NCBI RefSeq assembly: GCF_002127225.1
Contig: NZ_NFUR01000001.1
Location: 931,592 to 995,591, forward strand
Direction of reading: 5' to 3'
Source of the DNA: Sphingomonas sp. IBVSS2
Lineage (GTDB): Bacteria; Pseudomonadota; Alphaproteobacteria; Sphingomonadales; Sphingomonadaceae
Length of the DNA: 64,000 bases
The notes below the pieces were generated by a model. The model had not been told where the DNA came from, did not search any database, and saw only the letters and a program-made list of their open reading frames with translations. Of this stretch, positions 51,930-63,109 are shown piece by piece. Each line of letters opens with the position of its first letter. The first letter of the stretch is position 1. The position numbers and the translations under genes are program-made.

Positions 51930-52387
51930 TGGACGGGCGCTGCACCTGCGGGCGGCTTTCCTATCGGCTGACGGCCGCGCCGATGATCGTGCATTGCTGC
52001 CATTGCAGCTGGTGCCAGCGCGAGAGTGGCAGCGCCTTCGTGATCAACGCAGTGGTGGAGACCGCCGCGCTCGAGGTGACCGGGGAGCCCGAGCTGGTGG
52101 ACACCCCCTCGGCGAGCGGCGCGGGCCAGGCGATCGCGCGCTGCCCGGCCTGCCATGTCGCCTTGTGGAGCCACTATCCCAGTGCCGGGCCCAGGGCGGC
52201 GTTCGTGCGGGTGGGGACGCTGGCCGCGCCCGATGCCTGCCCGCCCGACGTGCACATCTTCACCTCGACCAGGCAGGGCTGGGTGGTGCTGCCTGAAGGT
52301 GCCCCGGCCTTTGCCGGCTTCTACGATCCGGGCGCAGTCTGGTCGCCGGCGACGCGTGCGCGCTGGGCGGCGATGATGGCGGCCTGA
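51929..52387 (+). CDS. GFA-family (Gfa-like) zinc protein
   Basis: The 152-residue product carries the GFA/CENP-V zinc motifs: CTCGRLSYRL at the N-terminus, HCCHCSWCQRESGSAF and CPACHVALWSHY. The cysteine pattern binds two zinc ions. Founding members spontaneously condense glutathione and formaldehyde, but most have unknown activity. It is translationally coupled to the DUF1275 gene. Confidence 0.9.
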   Translation: MDGRCTCGRLSYRLTAAPMIVHCCHCSWCQRESGSAFVINAVVETAALEVTGEPELVDTPSASGAGQAIARCPACHVALWSHYPSAGPRAAFVRVGTLAAPDACPPDVHIFTSTRQGWVVLPEGAPAFAGFYDPGAVWSPATRARWAAMMAA

Positions 52388-52391
52388 GGCC

Positions 52392-53726
52392 CTATTTCCG
52401 TACCGCCTTCTGGTCTCGCCCGTTCTGGCGCAGCACCGCGCCGGTGACCTTGCCCGACGTATCGCGGGTGAAGTCGATCTGCGCATCGACCGCGCGGAAG
52501 AAGAAGCGGTCCTTCGCCTCGGGGAACAGGTCCAGCGGCCCCTGGCCCGTCGCCTGGGCGACCAGGCGCTCACCCTCGGCGCGGATGGTGATGCCGAAGC
52601 TCGGGTTTATTTCATAGGTGCCTTCATAGGATTTGAGGATCGCGGGCGCGAGCTTCACCGCCTGGCGTTCGCTGGGCAACGTGACCGTGCCGCCGCGTGC
52701 CAGCGTCATCATCGCGCGGCCCAGCGTGCTCGCGCCATTGCCGTTGATATTGGCGAGCGCCACCACGGTGATCTTGCGATCCGGATCATAGCCGAGCCAG
52801 GTGTTGAAACCGTCGATCCCGCCGCTGTGCGAGATCGTGGTCGCGCCATCCCGCGTCACCACGCCGATGCCGAATGCGTAATTGTTCTTGTACGGCGTGC
52901 GCATGGCCGCGAGCGATTCGGGCTTGAGCAGCTTGCCGCCGAACAGCCCGGCCTCCCATTTCAGCAGGTCGTGGGTGGTCGAATAGAGCGCTCCCGCGCC
53001 TTGGGGGATCGACATGTCGATATAGTCGGCATTGACCACCACGCCCTGGCGCGGGCTGTAGCCCGAGGCGCGATGCGGAATCACCCGCGCATGATCGTCA
53101 TAGCCGCTGTCCGCCATGCCGAGCGGCTTGAAGAGGTTCTCCGCGACGAAGCTCGCATAGGACTGGCCGCCTGCCTTCTCGATGATCGCGGTGAGCAGGA
53201 CATAGCCCGAATTCGAATATTTGAACTGCGTGCCCGGCTCGAAATCGAGCGGCTTGTCGCTGAACCGCGCGATCAGTTCGGGCAGCGTCACCGGCAGCGG
53301 CTTGGTCTTCTCGTAGTTCTCGAACCCGGTGAAGTTGGGCACGCCAGCGCTGTGGGTGAGCAGGTGGAACACGGTCACCTTGTCCCAGGCCGCCGGCGCA
53401 TCCGGCAGATAGGTCTTTATCGGGGTATCGAGGCGCAGCTTGCCGCGTTCCTGAAGCAGCAGGATCGAAGCGGCGGTGAATTGCTTGGTCAGGGAACCGA
53501 GCCGAAACCGGGTTTCGCCGTCGTTCGGGATCTTCCATTCGAGATTGGCCGAGCCATAGCCCTTGTCGAACAGGATCTTTCCGTCCTGGGCGACGAGGAT
53601 AGCTCCCATGAAGCCGCTCCTGTCGGCTTCGGCGCTGGCGGCCTTGTCCATGCGCGCCGCATCCTGGGAGAAGGCGGGCGCGGCGAAGGCGGTCGCCGCC
53701 AGCAGGCCGAACAGGATGTGACGCAT
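52392..53726 (-). CDS. Serine beta-lactamase-like hydrolase (class C/DD-peptidase fold), exported
   Basis: The 444-residue protein has a signal peptide (about 1-21), then a beta-lactamase-fold domain: Ser78-x-x-Lys81 (LGSLTKQF), Tyr170-Ser-Asn (KYSNSGYVLL) and HSGGIDGF in place of the KTG box. The last 100 residues form a lipocalin-like extension (ILKSYEGTYEINPSFGITIR). Such proteins are often D-aminopeptidases or esterases rather than true beta-lactamases. The ribosome site GGGGGGAG lies within the arm of a perfect 20-bp inverted repeat (53731-53778). It follows lpd on the same strand, 107 bases apart. Confidence 0.85.
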   Translation of the reverse strand: MRHILFGLLAATAFAAPAFSQDAARMDKAASAEADRSGFMGAILVAQDGKILFDKGYGSANLEWKIPNDGETRFRLGSLTKQFTAASILLLQERGKLRLDTPIKTYLPDAPAAWDKVTVFHLLTHSAGVPNFTGFENYEKTKPLPVTLPELIARFSDKPLDFEPGTQFKYSNSGYVLLTAIIEKAGGQSYASFVAENLFKPLGMADSGYDDHARVIPHRASGYSPRQGVVVNADYIDMSIPQGAGALYSTTHDLLKWEAGLFGGKLLKPESLAAMRTPYKNNYAFGIGVVTRDGATTISHSGGIDGFNTWLGYDPDRKITVVALANINGNGASTLGRAMMTLARGGTVTLPSERQAVKLAPAILKSYEGTYEINPSFGITIRAEGERLVAQATGQGPLDLFPEAKDRFFFRAVDAQIDFTRDTSGKVTGAVLRQNGRDQKAVRK

Positions 53727-53730
53727 GAAG

Positions 53731-53778
53731 AGCTCCCCCCTATGTGTGTTGCTTGAGTAACACACATAGGGGGGAGCT
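53731..53778. promoter_or_regulatory. Perfect 20-bp inverted repeat covering the ribosome site of the serine hydrolase gene
   Basis: Arms at 53731-53750 and 53759-53778 are exact reverse complements, with the eight-base loop GCTTGAGT. On the minus strand the downstream arm ends with GGGGGGAGCT, the ribosome binding site, four bases before the ATG. It can be an operator for a dimeric repressor, or an mRNA hairpin that hides the ribosome site. Confidence 0.85.
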
Positions 53779-53833
53779 GCAAGGGGTCGGATACCGGATG
53801 GTTGGCCGCAGCCTGTGCCGCCGCCGTCTCGGC

Positions 53834-55228
53834 TCAGATGTGGATCGGCTTGCCCTGCACCGCCATCGCGGCTTCCTTGAACGCTTCCGAATGGGTCGGA
53901 TGGGCGTGGCAGGTATAGGCGATGTCCTCGCTGGTCGCGCCGAACTCCATCGCCTGGGCGGCCTGGGCGATCATGGTGCCGGCGACCGAGGCGATCATCC
54001 ACACGCCGAGCACGCGGTCCGACTTGGCATCCGCGATCACCTTCACCCAGCCGTCCGGCTCATGGTTGGTCTTGGCGCGGCTGTTGGCGATCATCGGGAA
54101 CTTGCCGACCTTCACCTCGGTGCGCTCCTTGGCCTGTTCCTCGGTCAGGCCGACGCCGGCGATCTCGGGCCAGGTGTAGACCACGCTCGGGATCACATCA
54201 TGGTTCACGATGCCCGTCAGGCCGGCGATGTTCTCGGCGACCGCAATGCCTTCGTCCTCGGCCTTGTGCGCGAGCATCGGGCCGGGGACGACGTCGCCGA
54301 TCGCCCAGATGCCGGGGACCGAAGTGCGGAAGTCATGGTCGATCTCGATCTGGCCGCGCTGGTTGGTCGAGAGACCGGCGGCTTCGAGGCCGAGGCCCGA
54401 AGTGTTGGGACGGCGGCCGATCGAGACCAGCACCGCGTCCGCCTCGAGCGTCTCGGCGGCGCCGCCGGCCGAGGGCTCCAGGGTGAGCACGGCCTTGCCG
54501 CCATTGACCTGTACGCCGGTGACCTTGGTGGAGAGCTTCAGCTCCATGCCCTGCTTCTTGAACAGCTTGCCCGCTTCCTTGCGGACTTCGCCGTCCATGC
54601 CCGGCAGCAGCTGGTCGAGGAACTCGACCACCGTGACCTTGGCGCCGACGCGGCGCCACACCGAGCCGAGCTCGAGGCCGATCACGCCGCCGCCGATGAC
54701 GACGAGATGCTCGGGAACCTTGGGCAGCTCGAGCGCGCCGGTGCTGTCGACCACGACCTTCTGGTCGATCTCGACGCCGGGCAGCGGGGTGACCGACGAG
54801 CCGGTGGCGATGACGATGTTCTTGGCGCGCACCTCGCGGTCGCCGACCTTGACGCTGTCCTTGCCGGTGAAGCTGGCATGGCCCTTCAGCCATTCGACCT
54901 TGTTCTTCTTGAACAGGAACTCGATGCCGCCGGTCAGGCCCTTCACCGCGTCGACGCGCTGGGCGTGCATCGCATCGAGGTCGAGCTCGACCGTCGGGGT
55001 CTTGATGCCGAGCTTGGCGAGCTTGCCGCTGGCGGCTTCTTCATAGAGCTCGGAGGCGTGGAGCAGCGCCTTGGAGGGGATGCAGCCGACATTGAGGCAG
55101 GTGCCGCCCAGCGTCGCGCGGCTCTCGGCGCACGCGGTCTTGAGGCCCAGCTGCGCCGCGCGGATCGCCGCGACATAGCCGCCCGGGCCCGAACCGATCA
55201 CCAGCACGTCGAAATCATAGTCGGCCAT
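53834..55228 (-). CDS. lpd: Dihydrolipoyl dehydrogenase (E3)
   Basis: The 464-residue flavoprotein has FAD motif VLVIGSGPGGYVAAIRAAQ, redox cysteines Cys44 and Cys49 (GGTCLNVGCIPSK), NAD motif VVIGGGVIGLELGSVWRRVG, and the C-terminal catalytic HAHPTHSEAF. It reoxidises dihydrolipoamide of the 2-oxoglutarate dehydrogenase complex. ATG 55228 gives the usual N-terminus (ADYDFDVLVIG). The same frame stays open to an ATG at 55363 and would add 45 residues that are basic and then alanine/proline-rich (see findings). It is the last gene of the TCA operon. Confidence 0.95.
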   Translation of the reverse strand: MADYDFDVLVIGSGPGGYVAAIRAAQLGLKTACAESRATLGGTCLNVGCIPSKALLHASELYEEAASGKLAKLGIKTPTVELDLDAMHAQRVDAVKGLTGGIEFLFKKNKVEWLKGHASFTGKDSVKVGDREVRAKNIVIATGSSVTPLPGVEIDQKVVVDSTGALELPKVPEHLVVIGGGVIGLELGSVWRRVGAKVTVVEFLDQLLPGMDGEVRKEAGKLFKKQGMELKLSTKVTGVQVNGGKAVLTLEPSAGGAAETLEADAVLVSIGRRPNTSGLGLEAAGLSTNQRGQIEIDHDFRTSVPGIWAIGDVVPGPMLAHKAEDEGIAVAENIAGLTGIVNHDVIPSVVYTWPEIAGVGLTEEQAKERTEVKVGKFPMIANSRAKTNHEPDGWVKVIADAKSDRVLGVWMIASVAGTMIAQAAQAMEFGATSEDIAYTCHAHPTHSEAFKEAAMAVQGKPIHI

Positions 55229-55429
55229 TTGCTTCTCTTTCGTCTCTGCGACGGGAACTGGCGGCGGCGCGGGCGGAGGCGTTTCCTCCGCGGGCGCCGG
55301 GGCCGGCTCGGTCATCGGGGAGGCTGTTTCTTCCTGCCTCCGCTTGCGCTTCCACAACCACATAGGATGACCCGCCCCGCCTGCAACCCATGAGGGTTAG
55401 TGGCGGAGCAAGTCAGTTTTACGACCGCC

Positions 55430-56632
55430 TTACAGGTCGATCAGCAGCCGGGTGGGATCCTCGATCGCGTTCTTCAGCGTGACGAGGAAGGTCACTGCCT
55501 CGCGACCGTCGACCAGGCGATGGTCGTACGACAGGGCAAGGTACATCATCGGGCGGATCACGATCTGGCCGTCGCGGACCACCGGGCGGTCCTCGATACG
55601 GTGCAGGCCGAGCACGGCCGACTGGGGCGGATTGATGATCGGCGTCGACATCAGCGAGCCGAACACGCCGCCGTTCGAGATGGTGAAGGTGCCGCCCTTC
55701 ATTTCTTCCATCTTCAGCGTGCCGTCCTTGGCGCGCTTGCCGAAGTCGCCGATCGTCCGCTCGATGCCGGCGACCGACAGCGTCTCCGCGTCGCGGATCA
55801 CCGGGACGACCAGGCCTTGCGGGGCCGAGACGGCGACCGAGATGTCGCAATAATCGTGATAGACGATCTCATCGCCCTCGATCGAGCCGTTGACGCCCGG
55901 GATGTCCTTGAGCGCCATGCAGGCGGCCTTCACGAAGAAGCCCATGAAGCCCAGGCGGACACCGTGCTTCTTCTCGAACAGATCCTTGTACTTGGCGCGC
56001 GCCTCGATCACCGCGGTCATGTCCACGTCGTTGAACGTGGTGAGCATGGCGGCGGTGTTCTGCGCCTCCTTCAGGCGCTTGGCGACGGTCTGGCGCAGGC
56101 GCGTCATCTTGACGCGCTCTTCCTTGCGGCCATTGGCCGGGGAAGCAGCCGGCGCGGCGGCGGGCGCCGGAGTCGCGGCCGGGGCCGGCTTGGCGCTGGC
56201 CGCGGCGATCACATCGTCCTTGGTCAGGCGGCCGTCCTTGCCGGTGCCCTGCACGGTCGACGGATCGACGCCGGTCTCGAGCACCGCGCGGCGCACCGAC
56301 GGCGAGAGCGCGGCGGCCTCGGTTGCGGGCGCGGCGGCCGGAGCGGGCGTCGGGGCCGGCGCCGCGGCGGGAGCCGGGCTCGGCGCGGCGGCGGCACCGC
56401 CTTCGCTCACCAGGGCGATCACCGCGCCGACCTCGACCGTGTCGCCCACCTTGACGAGCTGCTCGCCCATCACGCCGGCGACCGGGCTGCCCACTTCCAC
56501 CGAGACCTTGTCGGTCTCCAGGCTCGCGATCGGCTCGTCGAGCTGCACGGGATCACCCGGATTCTTCAGCCATTCGCCGAGCGTGGCTTCGGTGATCGAT
56601 TCACCCAGTGTCGGGACTTTAACGTCTGCCAT
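55430..56632 (-). CDS. sucB: 2-Oxoglutarate dehydrogenase E2, dihydrolipoyl succinyltransferase
   Basis: The 400-residue protein has a lipoyl domain with the attachment lysine in ETDKVSVEV (about residue 43), an alanine/proline linker, a peripheral-subunit binding domain ([23 protein letters not shown], in parts), a second linker and a catalytic domain ending with [25 protein letters not shown] lies six bases before ATG 56632. It follows sucA by 28 bases. Confidence 0.97.
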   Translation of the reverse strand: MADVKVPTLGESITEATLGEWLKNPGDPVQLDEPIASLETDKVSVEVGSPVAGVMGEQLVKVGDTVEVGAVIALVSEGGAAAAPSPAPAAAPAPTPAPAAAPATEAAALSPSVRRAVLETGVDPSTVQGTGKDGRLTKDDVIAAASAKPAPAATPAPAAAPAASPANGRKEERVKMTRLRQTVAKRLKEAQNTAAMLTTFNDVDMTAVIEARAKYKDLFEKKHGVRLGFMGFFVKAACMALKDIPGVNGSIEGDEIVYHDYCDISVAVSAPQGLVVPVIRDAETLSVAGIERTIGDFGKRAKDGTLKMEEMKGGTFTISNGGVFGSLMSTPIINPPQSAVLGLHRIEDRPVVRDGQIVIRPMMYLALSYDHRLVDGREAVTFLVTLKNAIEDPTRLLIDL

Positions 56633-56660
56633 TGTCTTTCCTCGTTCCCTGGGGACGGTC

Positions 56661-59597
56661 TCAGTTGTTGCGGGTGCGACGGATCTCGTCGCGGACATTG
56701 TGGCCAAGGGCATCGGCGATCAGCGCGCCCTGCTCGGCCTGGTGGCGCTTCATCAGGCCGGTGGCGACCGCGGCGGCCGGCGCGCGGCCGGCATAGCGCG
56801 GCCGGCGTACCTTGCTCTTCGCCTCGGCCAGGCTGGCCTCGATGAAGGGCTCGACAAAGGTCCAATAGCCGTTGTTCTTCGGCTCTTCCTGCGCCCAGAT
56901 CACTTCCTCGACATTGGCCATGCGCGCGATGCGCTTGGCCAGCGCCTCGCCCGGGAAGGGATAGAGCTGCTCGATGCGGACGATCGCGGTATTCTGGTCG
57001 CCGGCCGCGTCGCGCGCCTCGATCAGGTCATAGGCGACCTTGCCGGTGCACAGCACCAGCCGCTTCACATCGGCGTCGGCCGGCGCGCGCGGATCCGACA
57101 GGATGCGCATGAAGTGACTGTCGCCCAGGAAATCCTCGGCCTTGGACACCGCCATCTTGTGGCGCAGCAGCGACTTGGGCGTCATCTGCACCAGCGGCTT
57201 GCGGAAGTTGCGGTGCATCTGGCGGCGCAGCAGGTGGAAGTAATTGGCCGGCGTCGTGATGTTGACGACCTGCATGTTATCTTCCGCGCAGAGCTGGAGA
57301 TAGCGCTCCGGACGCGCCGAGCTGTGCTCGGGGCCCTGGCCTTCGTACCCGTGCGGCAGCAGCATCACCAGGCCGTTGGCGCGGAGCCACTTGGCCTCGC
57401 CCGCGGCGATGAACTGGTCGATCATGATCTGCGCGCCGTTGGCGAAGTCGCCGAACTGCGCTTCCCACAGCACCAGCGTCTTCGGATCGGCGAGCGCATA
57501 GCCATATTCGAAGCCGAGCACGCCATATTCGCTGAGCGGGCTGTCGAGCACTTCGAACGTGCCGTGCGGGATGGTGCTGAGCGGGATGTAGCGATGCTCG
57601 TCGCGTTGGTCGACCCAGACGGCATGGCGCTGCGAGAAGGTGCCGCGGCCCGAATCCTGGCCCGACAGGCGCACGCCATAGCCTTCCGACAGCAGCGCGC
57701 CAAAGGCCAGCGCCTCGCCCGTCGCCCAGTCGAAATTCTCGCCGGTCTGGAACATCGCGCGCTTGGCGTCGAGCACGCGGCCCAGCGTCTTGTGGATCTC
57801 GAGATCGGCGGGAACTTCGGTCAGCGTGCGGCCGAGGCTGTCGAACAGCTTCTTCTCGATGCCGGTGTCGACCGAACGCCGCGCATTCTCGGTATCGACC
57901 GGCGCCGACAGGCCCGACCAGCGGCCGCCGAACCAGTCCGCCTTGTTGGGAAGATACGACTTGCCCGCTTCGAACTCGCCTTCGAGCAGCAGGTTGAACT
58001 GGCGGGTACGCTCGTCGACGAAACCCTGGTCGATCACGCCCTCGCCGATCAGCTTGCGCGCATAGACCACGCTCACCGACGGATGCTGGCGGATCGCCTT
58101 GTACATCAGCGGCTGGGTGAACGAGGGCTCGTCGCCTTCATTGTGGCCAAAGCGGCGATAGCACCACATGTCGATCACGACGTCGCGCTTGAAGGTCTGG
58201 CGGAACTCGATCGCCATCTTGCAGGCGAAGGTGACCGCTTCGGGATCGTCGCCGTTGACGTGGAAGATCGGCGCCTGGACGCCCTTGGCGACGTCCGACG
58301 GATAGGGCGAGGAGCGCGCGAACTGCGGGCTCGTCGTGAAGCCGATCTGGTTGTTGATGACGAAGTGCAGGCAGCCGCCGGTATTGTAGCCGCGAATGCC
58401 CGAGAAGCCGAGGCACTCCCACACGATGCCCTGGCCGGCAAAGGCCGCGTCGCCGTGCAGCAGGACGGGCAGCGAGCCGGTATGCTCCTGCAGGTCGCCG
58501 GCGATCGTCTGGATCGCGCGGGTCTTGCCGAGCACCACCGGATCGGCGGCCTCGAGGTGCGAGGGATTGGCGACCAGCGACATGTGGACGCTGATCCCGT
58601 CGAACTCGCGGTCGGTGCTGGTGCCGAGATGGTATTTCACGTCGCCCGAGCCGCCGACGTCATCCGGGTTGGACGAGCCGCCCGAGAATTCGTGGAAGAT
58701 CGCGCGGTACGGCTTCGACATCACATTGGCGAGCATGTTCAGCCGGCCGCGATGCGCCATGCCGTAGACGATCTCGCGCACGCCGAGCTGGCCGCCATAT
58801 TTGATGATGGCTTCCATCGCCGGGATCATCGCTTCGCCGCCGTCGAGGCCGAAGCGCTTGGTGCCGACATATTTCTTGCCGCAGAACTTCTCCCACTCCT
58901 CGGCCTCGATGACCTTGGAGAGGATCGCCTTCTTGCCGTCCGGGGTGAACTGGATGGCCTTGTCCTTGCCCTCCATCCGGTCCTGGAGGAAGCGGCGCTC
59001 CTCCACGTCGGCGATGTGCATGTATTCGAGGCCGACATTGCCGCAATAATTGGCGCGCAGGATGTCGACGATCTCGCGCACCGTGGCCTTTTCCAGGCCC
59101 AGCGCGCCGCCGAGATAGATCGGGCGATCGAGATCGGCGCCGGTGAAGCCGTGATATTCGGGCGTCAGGTCGGCCGGCACGTCCTGGCGGGCAAGGCCGA
59201 GCGGATCGAGCGTGGCGGCGAGGTGGCCGCGCACCCGATAGGTGCGGATCAGCAGCATCGCGCGGATCGAATCGCCGGCGGCGCGGGCGATGTCGGCTTC
59301 CGACGCGGCCGGCCCGGCGGGCTTGGCGGCAGGCGCGGCCCCGCCCTTGGCGGGCTTGGGCGCCGGCTCCATCTGGGTCGGGTCGAGCCCGGCGGTGAGG
59401 GCATCCGTCTCATCGAGCGGCCAGCGCGGATTGGCCCAGCTCGGGCCGGAGGCGGTGTTTTCGAGGCCTTCGAAGAACTGCTGCCACTGCGGCTCGATGC
59501 CGGTGGGATCCGCCTTGTAGCGGCGATACAGCGTCTCAACGAAGGCGGGGCTCACCCGACCGGCAACTTGCTCGAAATCCAGGCCCTCATAGCCCAT
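56661..59597 (-). CDS. sucA: 2-Oxoglutarate dehydrogenase E1
   Basis: The 978-residue thiamine-diphosphate enzyme decarboxylates 2-oxoglutarate. It has the E1o N-terminal subunit-binding segment ([20 protein letters not shown]), [23 protein letters not shown], the ThDP site [20 protein letters not shown], and [19 protein letters not shown] and [16 protein letters not shown] toward the C-terminus. ATG 59597, eight bases after GAGGAAT, is preferred to the upstream ATG 59618. A hairpin-rich extragenic repeat lies just before it. Confidence 0.97.
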   Translation of the reverse strand: MGYEGLDFEQVAGRVSPAFVETLYRRYKADPTGIEPQWQQFFEGLENTASGPSWANPRWPLDETDALTAGLDPTQMEPAPKPAKGGAAPAAKPAGPAASEADIARAAGDSIRAMLLIRTYRVRGHLAATLDPLGLARQDVPADLTPEYHGFTGADLDRPIYLGGALGLEKATVREIVDILRANYCGNVGLEYMHIADVEERRFLQDRMEGKDKAIQFTPDGKKAILSKVIEAEEWEKFCGKKYVGTKRFGLDGGEAMIPAMEAIIKYGGQLGVREIVYGMAHRGRLNMLANVMSKPYRAIFHEFSGGSSNPDDVGGSGDVKYHLGTSTDREFDGISVHMSLVANPSHLEAADPVVLGKTRAIQTIAGDLQEHTGSLPVLLHGDAAFAGQGIVWECLGFSGIRGYNTGGCLHFVINNQIGFTTSPQFARSSPYPSDVAKGVQAPIFHVNGDDPEAVTFACKMAIEFRQTFKRDVVIDMWCYRRFGHNEGDEPSFTQPLMYKAIRQHPSVSVVYARKLIGEGVIDQGFVDERTRQFNLLLEGEFEAGKSYLPNKADWFGGRWSGLSAPVDTENARRSVDTGIEKKLFDSLGRTLTEVPADLEIHKTLGRVLDAKRAMFQTGENFDWATGEALAFGALLSEGYGVRLSGQDSGRGTFSQRHAVWVDQRDEHRYIPLSTIPHGTFEVLDSPLSEYGVLGFEYGYALADPKTLVLWEAQFGDFANGAQIMIDQFIAAGEAKWLRANGLVMLLPHGYEGQGPEHSSARPERYLQLCAEDNMQVVNITTPANYFHLLRRQMHRNFRKPLVQMTPKSLLRHKMAVSKAEDFLGDSHFMRILSDPRAPADADVKRLVLCTGKVAYDLIEARDAAGDQNTAIVRIEQLYPFPGEALAKRIARMANVEEVIWAQEEPKNNGYWTFVEPFIEASLAEAKSKVRRPRYAGRAPAAAVATGLMKRHQAEQGALIADALGHNVRDEIRRTRNN

Positions 59598-59612
59598 CGT
59601 CAATTCCTCAAT

Positions 59613-59704
59613 CGTCACCCCGGCGAAAGCCGGGGTCCCAGGCCGATACGCACGGCCTCACCGCACGAGATCCCGCCCCGGACCGGGTCCGGGGCCGGAT
59701 GACG
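59613..59704. repeat. Three-hairpin extragenic repeat (CGTCA...TGACGG type)
   Basis: Three successive hairpins: ACCCCGGC/GCCGGGGT with a GAAA tetraloop (59617-59636), AGGCCG/CGGCCT (59640-59658) and CCCCGGA/TCCGGGG (59676-59694), bordered by CGTCA and TGACGG. This is the second such element in the window (see 50010-50095). It lies between the sucD stop and the sucA start inside the operon and may protect upstream mRNA from decay or lower read-through. Confidence 0.8.
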
Positions 59705-59713
59705 GCCTAGTTG

Positions 59714-60598
59714 TTAGCCCTTGAGCACTTCCACAAGGGTCGAGCCCAGCTCGGACGGGCTGGCCGCGACGCGGATGCCCGCTTCTTCCATCTTCGCGAT
59801 CTTTTCCTCGGCACCGCCCTGGCCGCCCGAGACGATGGCGCCGGCATGGCCCATGCGGCGGCCCGGAGGCGCCGTACGGCCCGCGATGAAGCCGGCCATC
59901 GGCTTCTTGCGGCCGCGCTTGGCCTCATCGATCAGGAACTGGGCGGCTTCCTCTTCGGCCGAGCCGCCGATCTCGCCGATCATGATCATCGACTGGGTCG
60001 CTTCGTCCGCCAGGAACAGCTCGAGCACGTCGATGAAGTTGGTGCCGTTGACGGGATCGCCGCCGATGCCCACCGCGGTGGTCTGGCCCAGGCCGGCATT
60101 GGTGGTCTGGAACACCGCCTCATAGGTGAGGGTGCCCGAGCGCGAGACGACGCCGACCGAGCCCTTCGAGAAGATCGAGCCCGGCATGATGCCGATCTTG
60201 CACTCGCCCGGGGTGAGCAGGCCGGGGCAGTTCGGGCCGATCAGGCGCGACTTGGAGCCGGACAGGGCGCGCTTCACCTTGACCATGTCGAGCACCGGAA
60301 TGCCCTCGGTGATGCAGACGATCAGCGGAACCTCGGCATCGATCGCTTCCAGGATCGAGTCGGCGGCGAAGGGCGGCGGCACATAGATGACCGAGGCGTC
60401 GGCGCCGGTCTTGGTGACGGCTTCGGCGACGGTGTCGAACACGGGCAGGCCGATATGCTCGGTGCCGCCCTTGCCGGGCGTCACGCCGCCGACCATCTGC
60501 GTCCCATAGGCGAGCGCCTGCTGGGTATGGAAGGTGCCGGTCTCACCCGTCATCCCCTGGGTGATGACCTTGGTATTCTTGTTGATGAGGATGCTCAC
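59714..60598 (-). CDS. sucD: Succinyl-CoA synthetase alpha subunit
   Basis: The 294-residue protein has the CoA-binding N-terminal domain ([43 protein letters not shown]) and the ligase domain with the phosphohistidine in [18 protein letters not shown] near residue 250. It converts succinyl-CoA to succinate with nucleotide triphosphate formation together with SucC. The sucC gene, usually next to it, is not here. The start overlaps the upstream unknown gene by four bases. Confidence 0.96.
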   Translation of the reverse strand: MSILINKNTKVITQGMTGETGTFHTQQALAYGTQMVGGVTPGKGGTEHIGLPVFDTVAEAVTKTGADASVIYVPPPFAADSILEAIDAEVPLIVCITEGIPVLDMVKVKRALSGSKSRLIGPNCPGLLTPGECKIGIMPGSIFSKGSVGVVSRSGTLTYEAVFQTTNAGLGQTTAVGIGGDPVNGTNFIDVLELFLADEATQSMIMIGEIGGSAEEEAAQFLIDEAKRGRKKPMAGFIAGRTAPPGRRMGHAGAIVSGGQGGAEEKIAKMEEAGIRVAASPSELGSTLVEVLKG

Positions 60599-61296
60599 CG
60601 ATTACTGTCCTTCTCTAGAATCTGTGCCGACAGGTGGACCGGCTGCGGTCCGCCGCTTGTAGTGGGGGCAGTGAAATTGATGCGGGTGCCGGCGGCGGCA
60701 CTCCAATAGCCGTCGGCGAAGGTCTTCTTGACGACGAGCTTGCCCGGGGTGCCGAATGCGGCGCTCAGCGCGCCCGGCACGTCCGTCGCCGCAGCGAAAT
60801 CGGGCAGCGAGACGACGAGGTTGCACTGGGTGCCCGCCGCCTTGAACGGGCCATAGGGACCGGTGGTGACATAGGCACGGCTGGTGATCGCGATCGCGCG
60901 CTTCTTCAGGCCGGCATCGTCGCCGGTGAAGACCGAGAGCGACGCCGAACGGCCCCGCCACTGCGCGACCCGCGCTTCCGGCTGCTTGCCCTCGGCCGGG
61001 AAGACCGCGTCGGCGGGGGCGAGCGCCAGCGAAGAGGCAGCGGCGCGCGCACCGGCCCCGGCGGGATCCGGCAGGCAGAGGCGCTGGAACTCGGCGACGA
61101 TCTCCGCCGCGTTCGTCGTTGCGGGCCCGGCGAGTCCGCTGCCGAGCGCGCTCGCGCCGCCGACGACCAGGGGCCGGCCGCTATCGTCTGTCAGCGTGAC
61201 CGACTGGGCGCGGGCCGGCATCGTCAACCCCGAAGCGCCGAGCGCGGCGAGGCCGGCGATCCGCGGCAGGTGGTGCAAGGCGACGCTCAAGCGCAT
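60595..61296 (-). CDS. Exported hypothetical protein in the TCA operon
   Basis: I do not recognise this 233-residue protein. It has a signal peptide ([20 protein letters not shown], then GLTMPARA) and a mature part with two cysteines ([16 protein letters not shown]) that could form a disulfide, beta-rich in the second half ([27 protein letters not shown]). Its stop overlaps the sucD start (ATGA), and it begins four bases after the previous unknown gene, so it is locked into the operon. Function unknown. Confidence 0.75.
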   Translation of the reverse strand: MRLSVALHHLPRIAGLAALGASGLTMPARAQSVTLTDDSGRPLVVGGASALGSGLAGPATTNAAEIVAEFQRLCLPDPAGAGARAAASSLALAPADAVFPAEGKQPEARVAQWRGRSASLSVFTGDDAGLKKRAIAITSRAYVTTGPYGPFKAAGTQCNLVVSLPDFAAATDVPGALSAAFGTPGKLVVKKTFADGYWSAAAGTRINFTAPTTSGGPQPVHLSAQILEKDSNR

Positions 61297-61300
61297 GCGC

Positions 61301-61876
61301 TCACTGCCCCGCCTTGGCGTCGAGCGGGGAGGAGCGCAGCACGACCCAGCCGCCAAAGGCGGCGGCGGTCAGGCGAACGCTGTCATGCGGGGCGGTGGCG
61401 ACCGAGGCGCCGAGCGCGCTCGCGGTCGGGCGCGCGGTCAACGGCACGGTCTCCTCGTTCGGCAGGACGAGCTTGCGTGCCGCGAAATAATCTTCGTCGG
61501 ACAGCGCGTGCCACAGCACGATGCAGCTGTCGCCGATCGGCGTGCCGCTGGGCTGGGCGGTGGGCGGCATGAGATAGAGCTGGCCGCCGGCGATGCGATA
61601 GATGGGGTTGCCGACCTGGCCGGCGAGGGGGGCGGGCAGCTTCTCGGCCTCGCCGCGTGTCGCGACGGTGCTCGCGCCGAGCGCGCGCTGGGCGGCGGCG
61701 GGGAGCGCCGCAAAAGTCATCGACTCGGCGACGCTCTTGTTGAGCCGCACCGCGCCGCTGACGCAGGCGGCCTGGAACAGCGGCACCGGCTCGGCCGGCG
61801 CGGTGGGCGTTGCCTCCTGCGCGGCGGCGGGTAGGGCGGCGCCAAGGCCAAGAACGAACAGCGCGATCCGCTTCAT
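61301..61876 (-). CDS. Exported hypothetical protein in the TCA operon
   Basis: I do not recognise this 191-residue protein. It has a clear signal peptide (MKRIALFVLGLGAALPAAAQ) and two cysteines (QAACVSGAV, GDSCIVLW). Segment PIYRIAGGQLYLMPPT and a C-terminal AAFGGWVVLRSSP give a beta-rich impression. GGGAG lies six bases before ATG 61876. It lies between mdh and the next unknown gene and has a similar plan, so the two may be distant paralogues. Confidence 0.75.
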   Translation of the reverse strand: MKRIALFVLGLGAALPAAAQEATPTAPAEPVPLFQAACVSGAVRLNKSVAESMTFAALPAAAQRALGASTVATRGEAEKLPAPLAGQVGNPIYRIAGGQLYLMPPTAQPSGTPIGDSCIVLWHALSDEDYFAARKLVLPNEETVPLTARPTASALGASVATAPHDSVRLTAAAFGGWVVLRSSPLDAKAGQ

Positions 61877-61986
61877 CTCATTCTCCCAGCCATCGTCGTT
61901 CGAGCGCACCTCGCGACGCGGTTTCGGCCGCGATCCCCTTGCGGGTCACGGCCGACAACGGCAGCGCGAGCGAGCGCTTCAGCATA

Positions 61987-62958
<972 letters not shown>

Positions 62959-63030
62959 CTATGGGTCTGGTTCAACCGGACACAGACGCGCGTACCGGCG
63001 CGCCGGTGAAAGCGACGGCGGCTTAGGCCT

Positions 63031-63058
63031 ATAATAGGAGAGTCGCAACCCATGAAAA
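63031..63058 (-). promoter_or_regulatory. Putative sigma-70 promoter of the mdh operon
   Basis: On the minus strand TTTTCA (63058-63053), a 16-bp spacer and TATTAT (63036-63031) lie about 80 bases before the mdh start, in an AT-rich patch of the 160-base gap to the next gene. The -10 is a near-consensus match and the -35 a 4/6 match. Confidence 0.5.
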
Positions 63059-63109
63059 CCGTGGGTGCGGGATTATCTTTGCAACTAATTCGCAAGTGCA
63101 ATAAAGGGT

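Noticed and set aside
52392..53726. Acquired beta-lactamase resistance gene
   Set aside because: It has the SxxK and YSN motifs but a HSGG box, a C-terminal lipocalin-like extension and normal codon use, which fit a chromosomal serine hydrolase rather than a resistance gene.
55890..59702. 1270-codon open frame on the plus strand
   Set aside because: Antisense shadow of sucA and sucB, both of which are certain.
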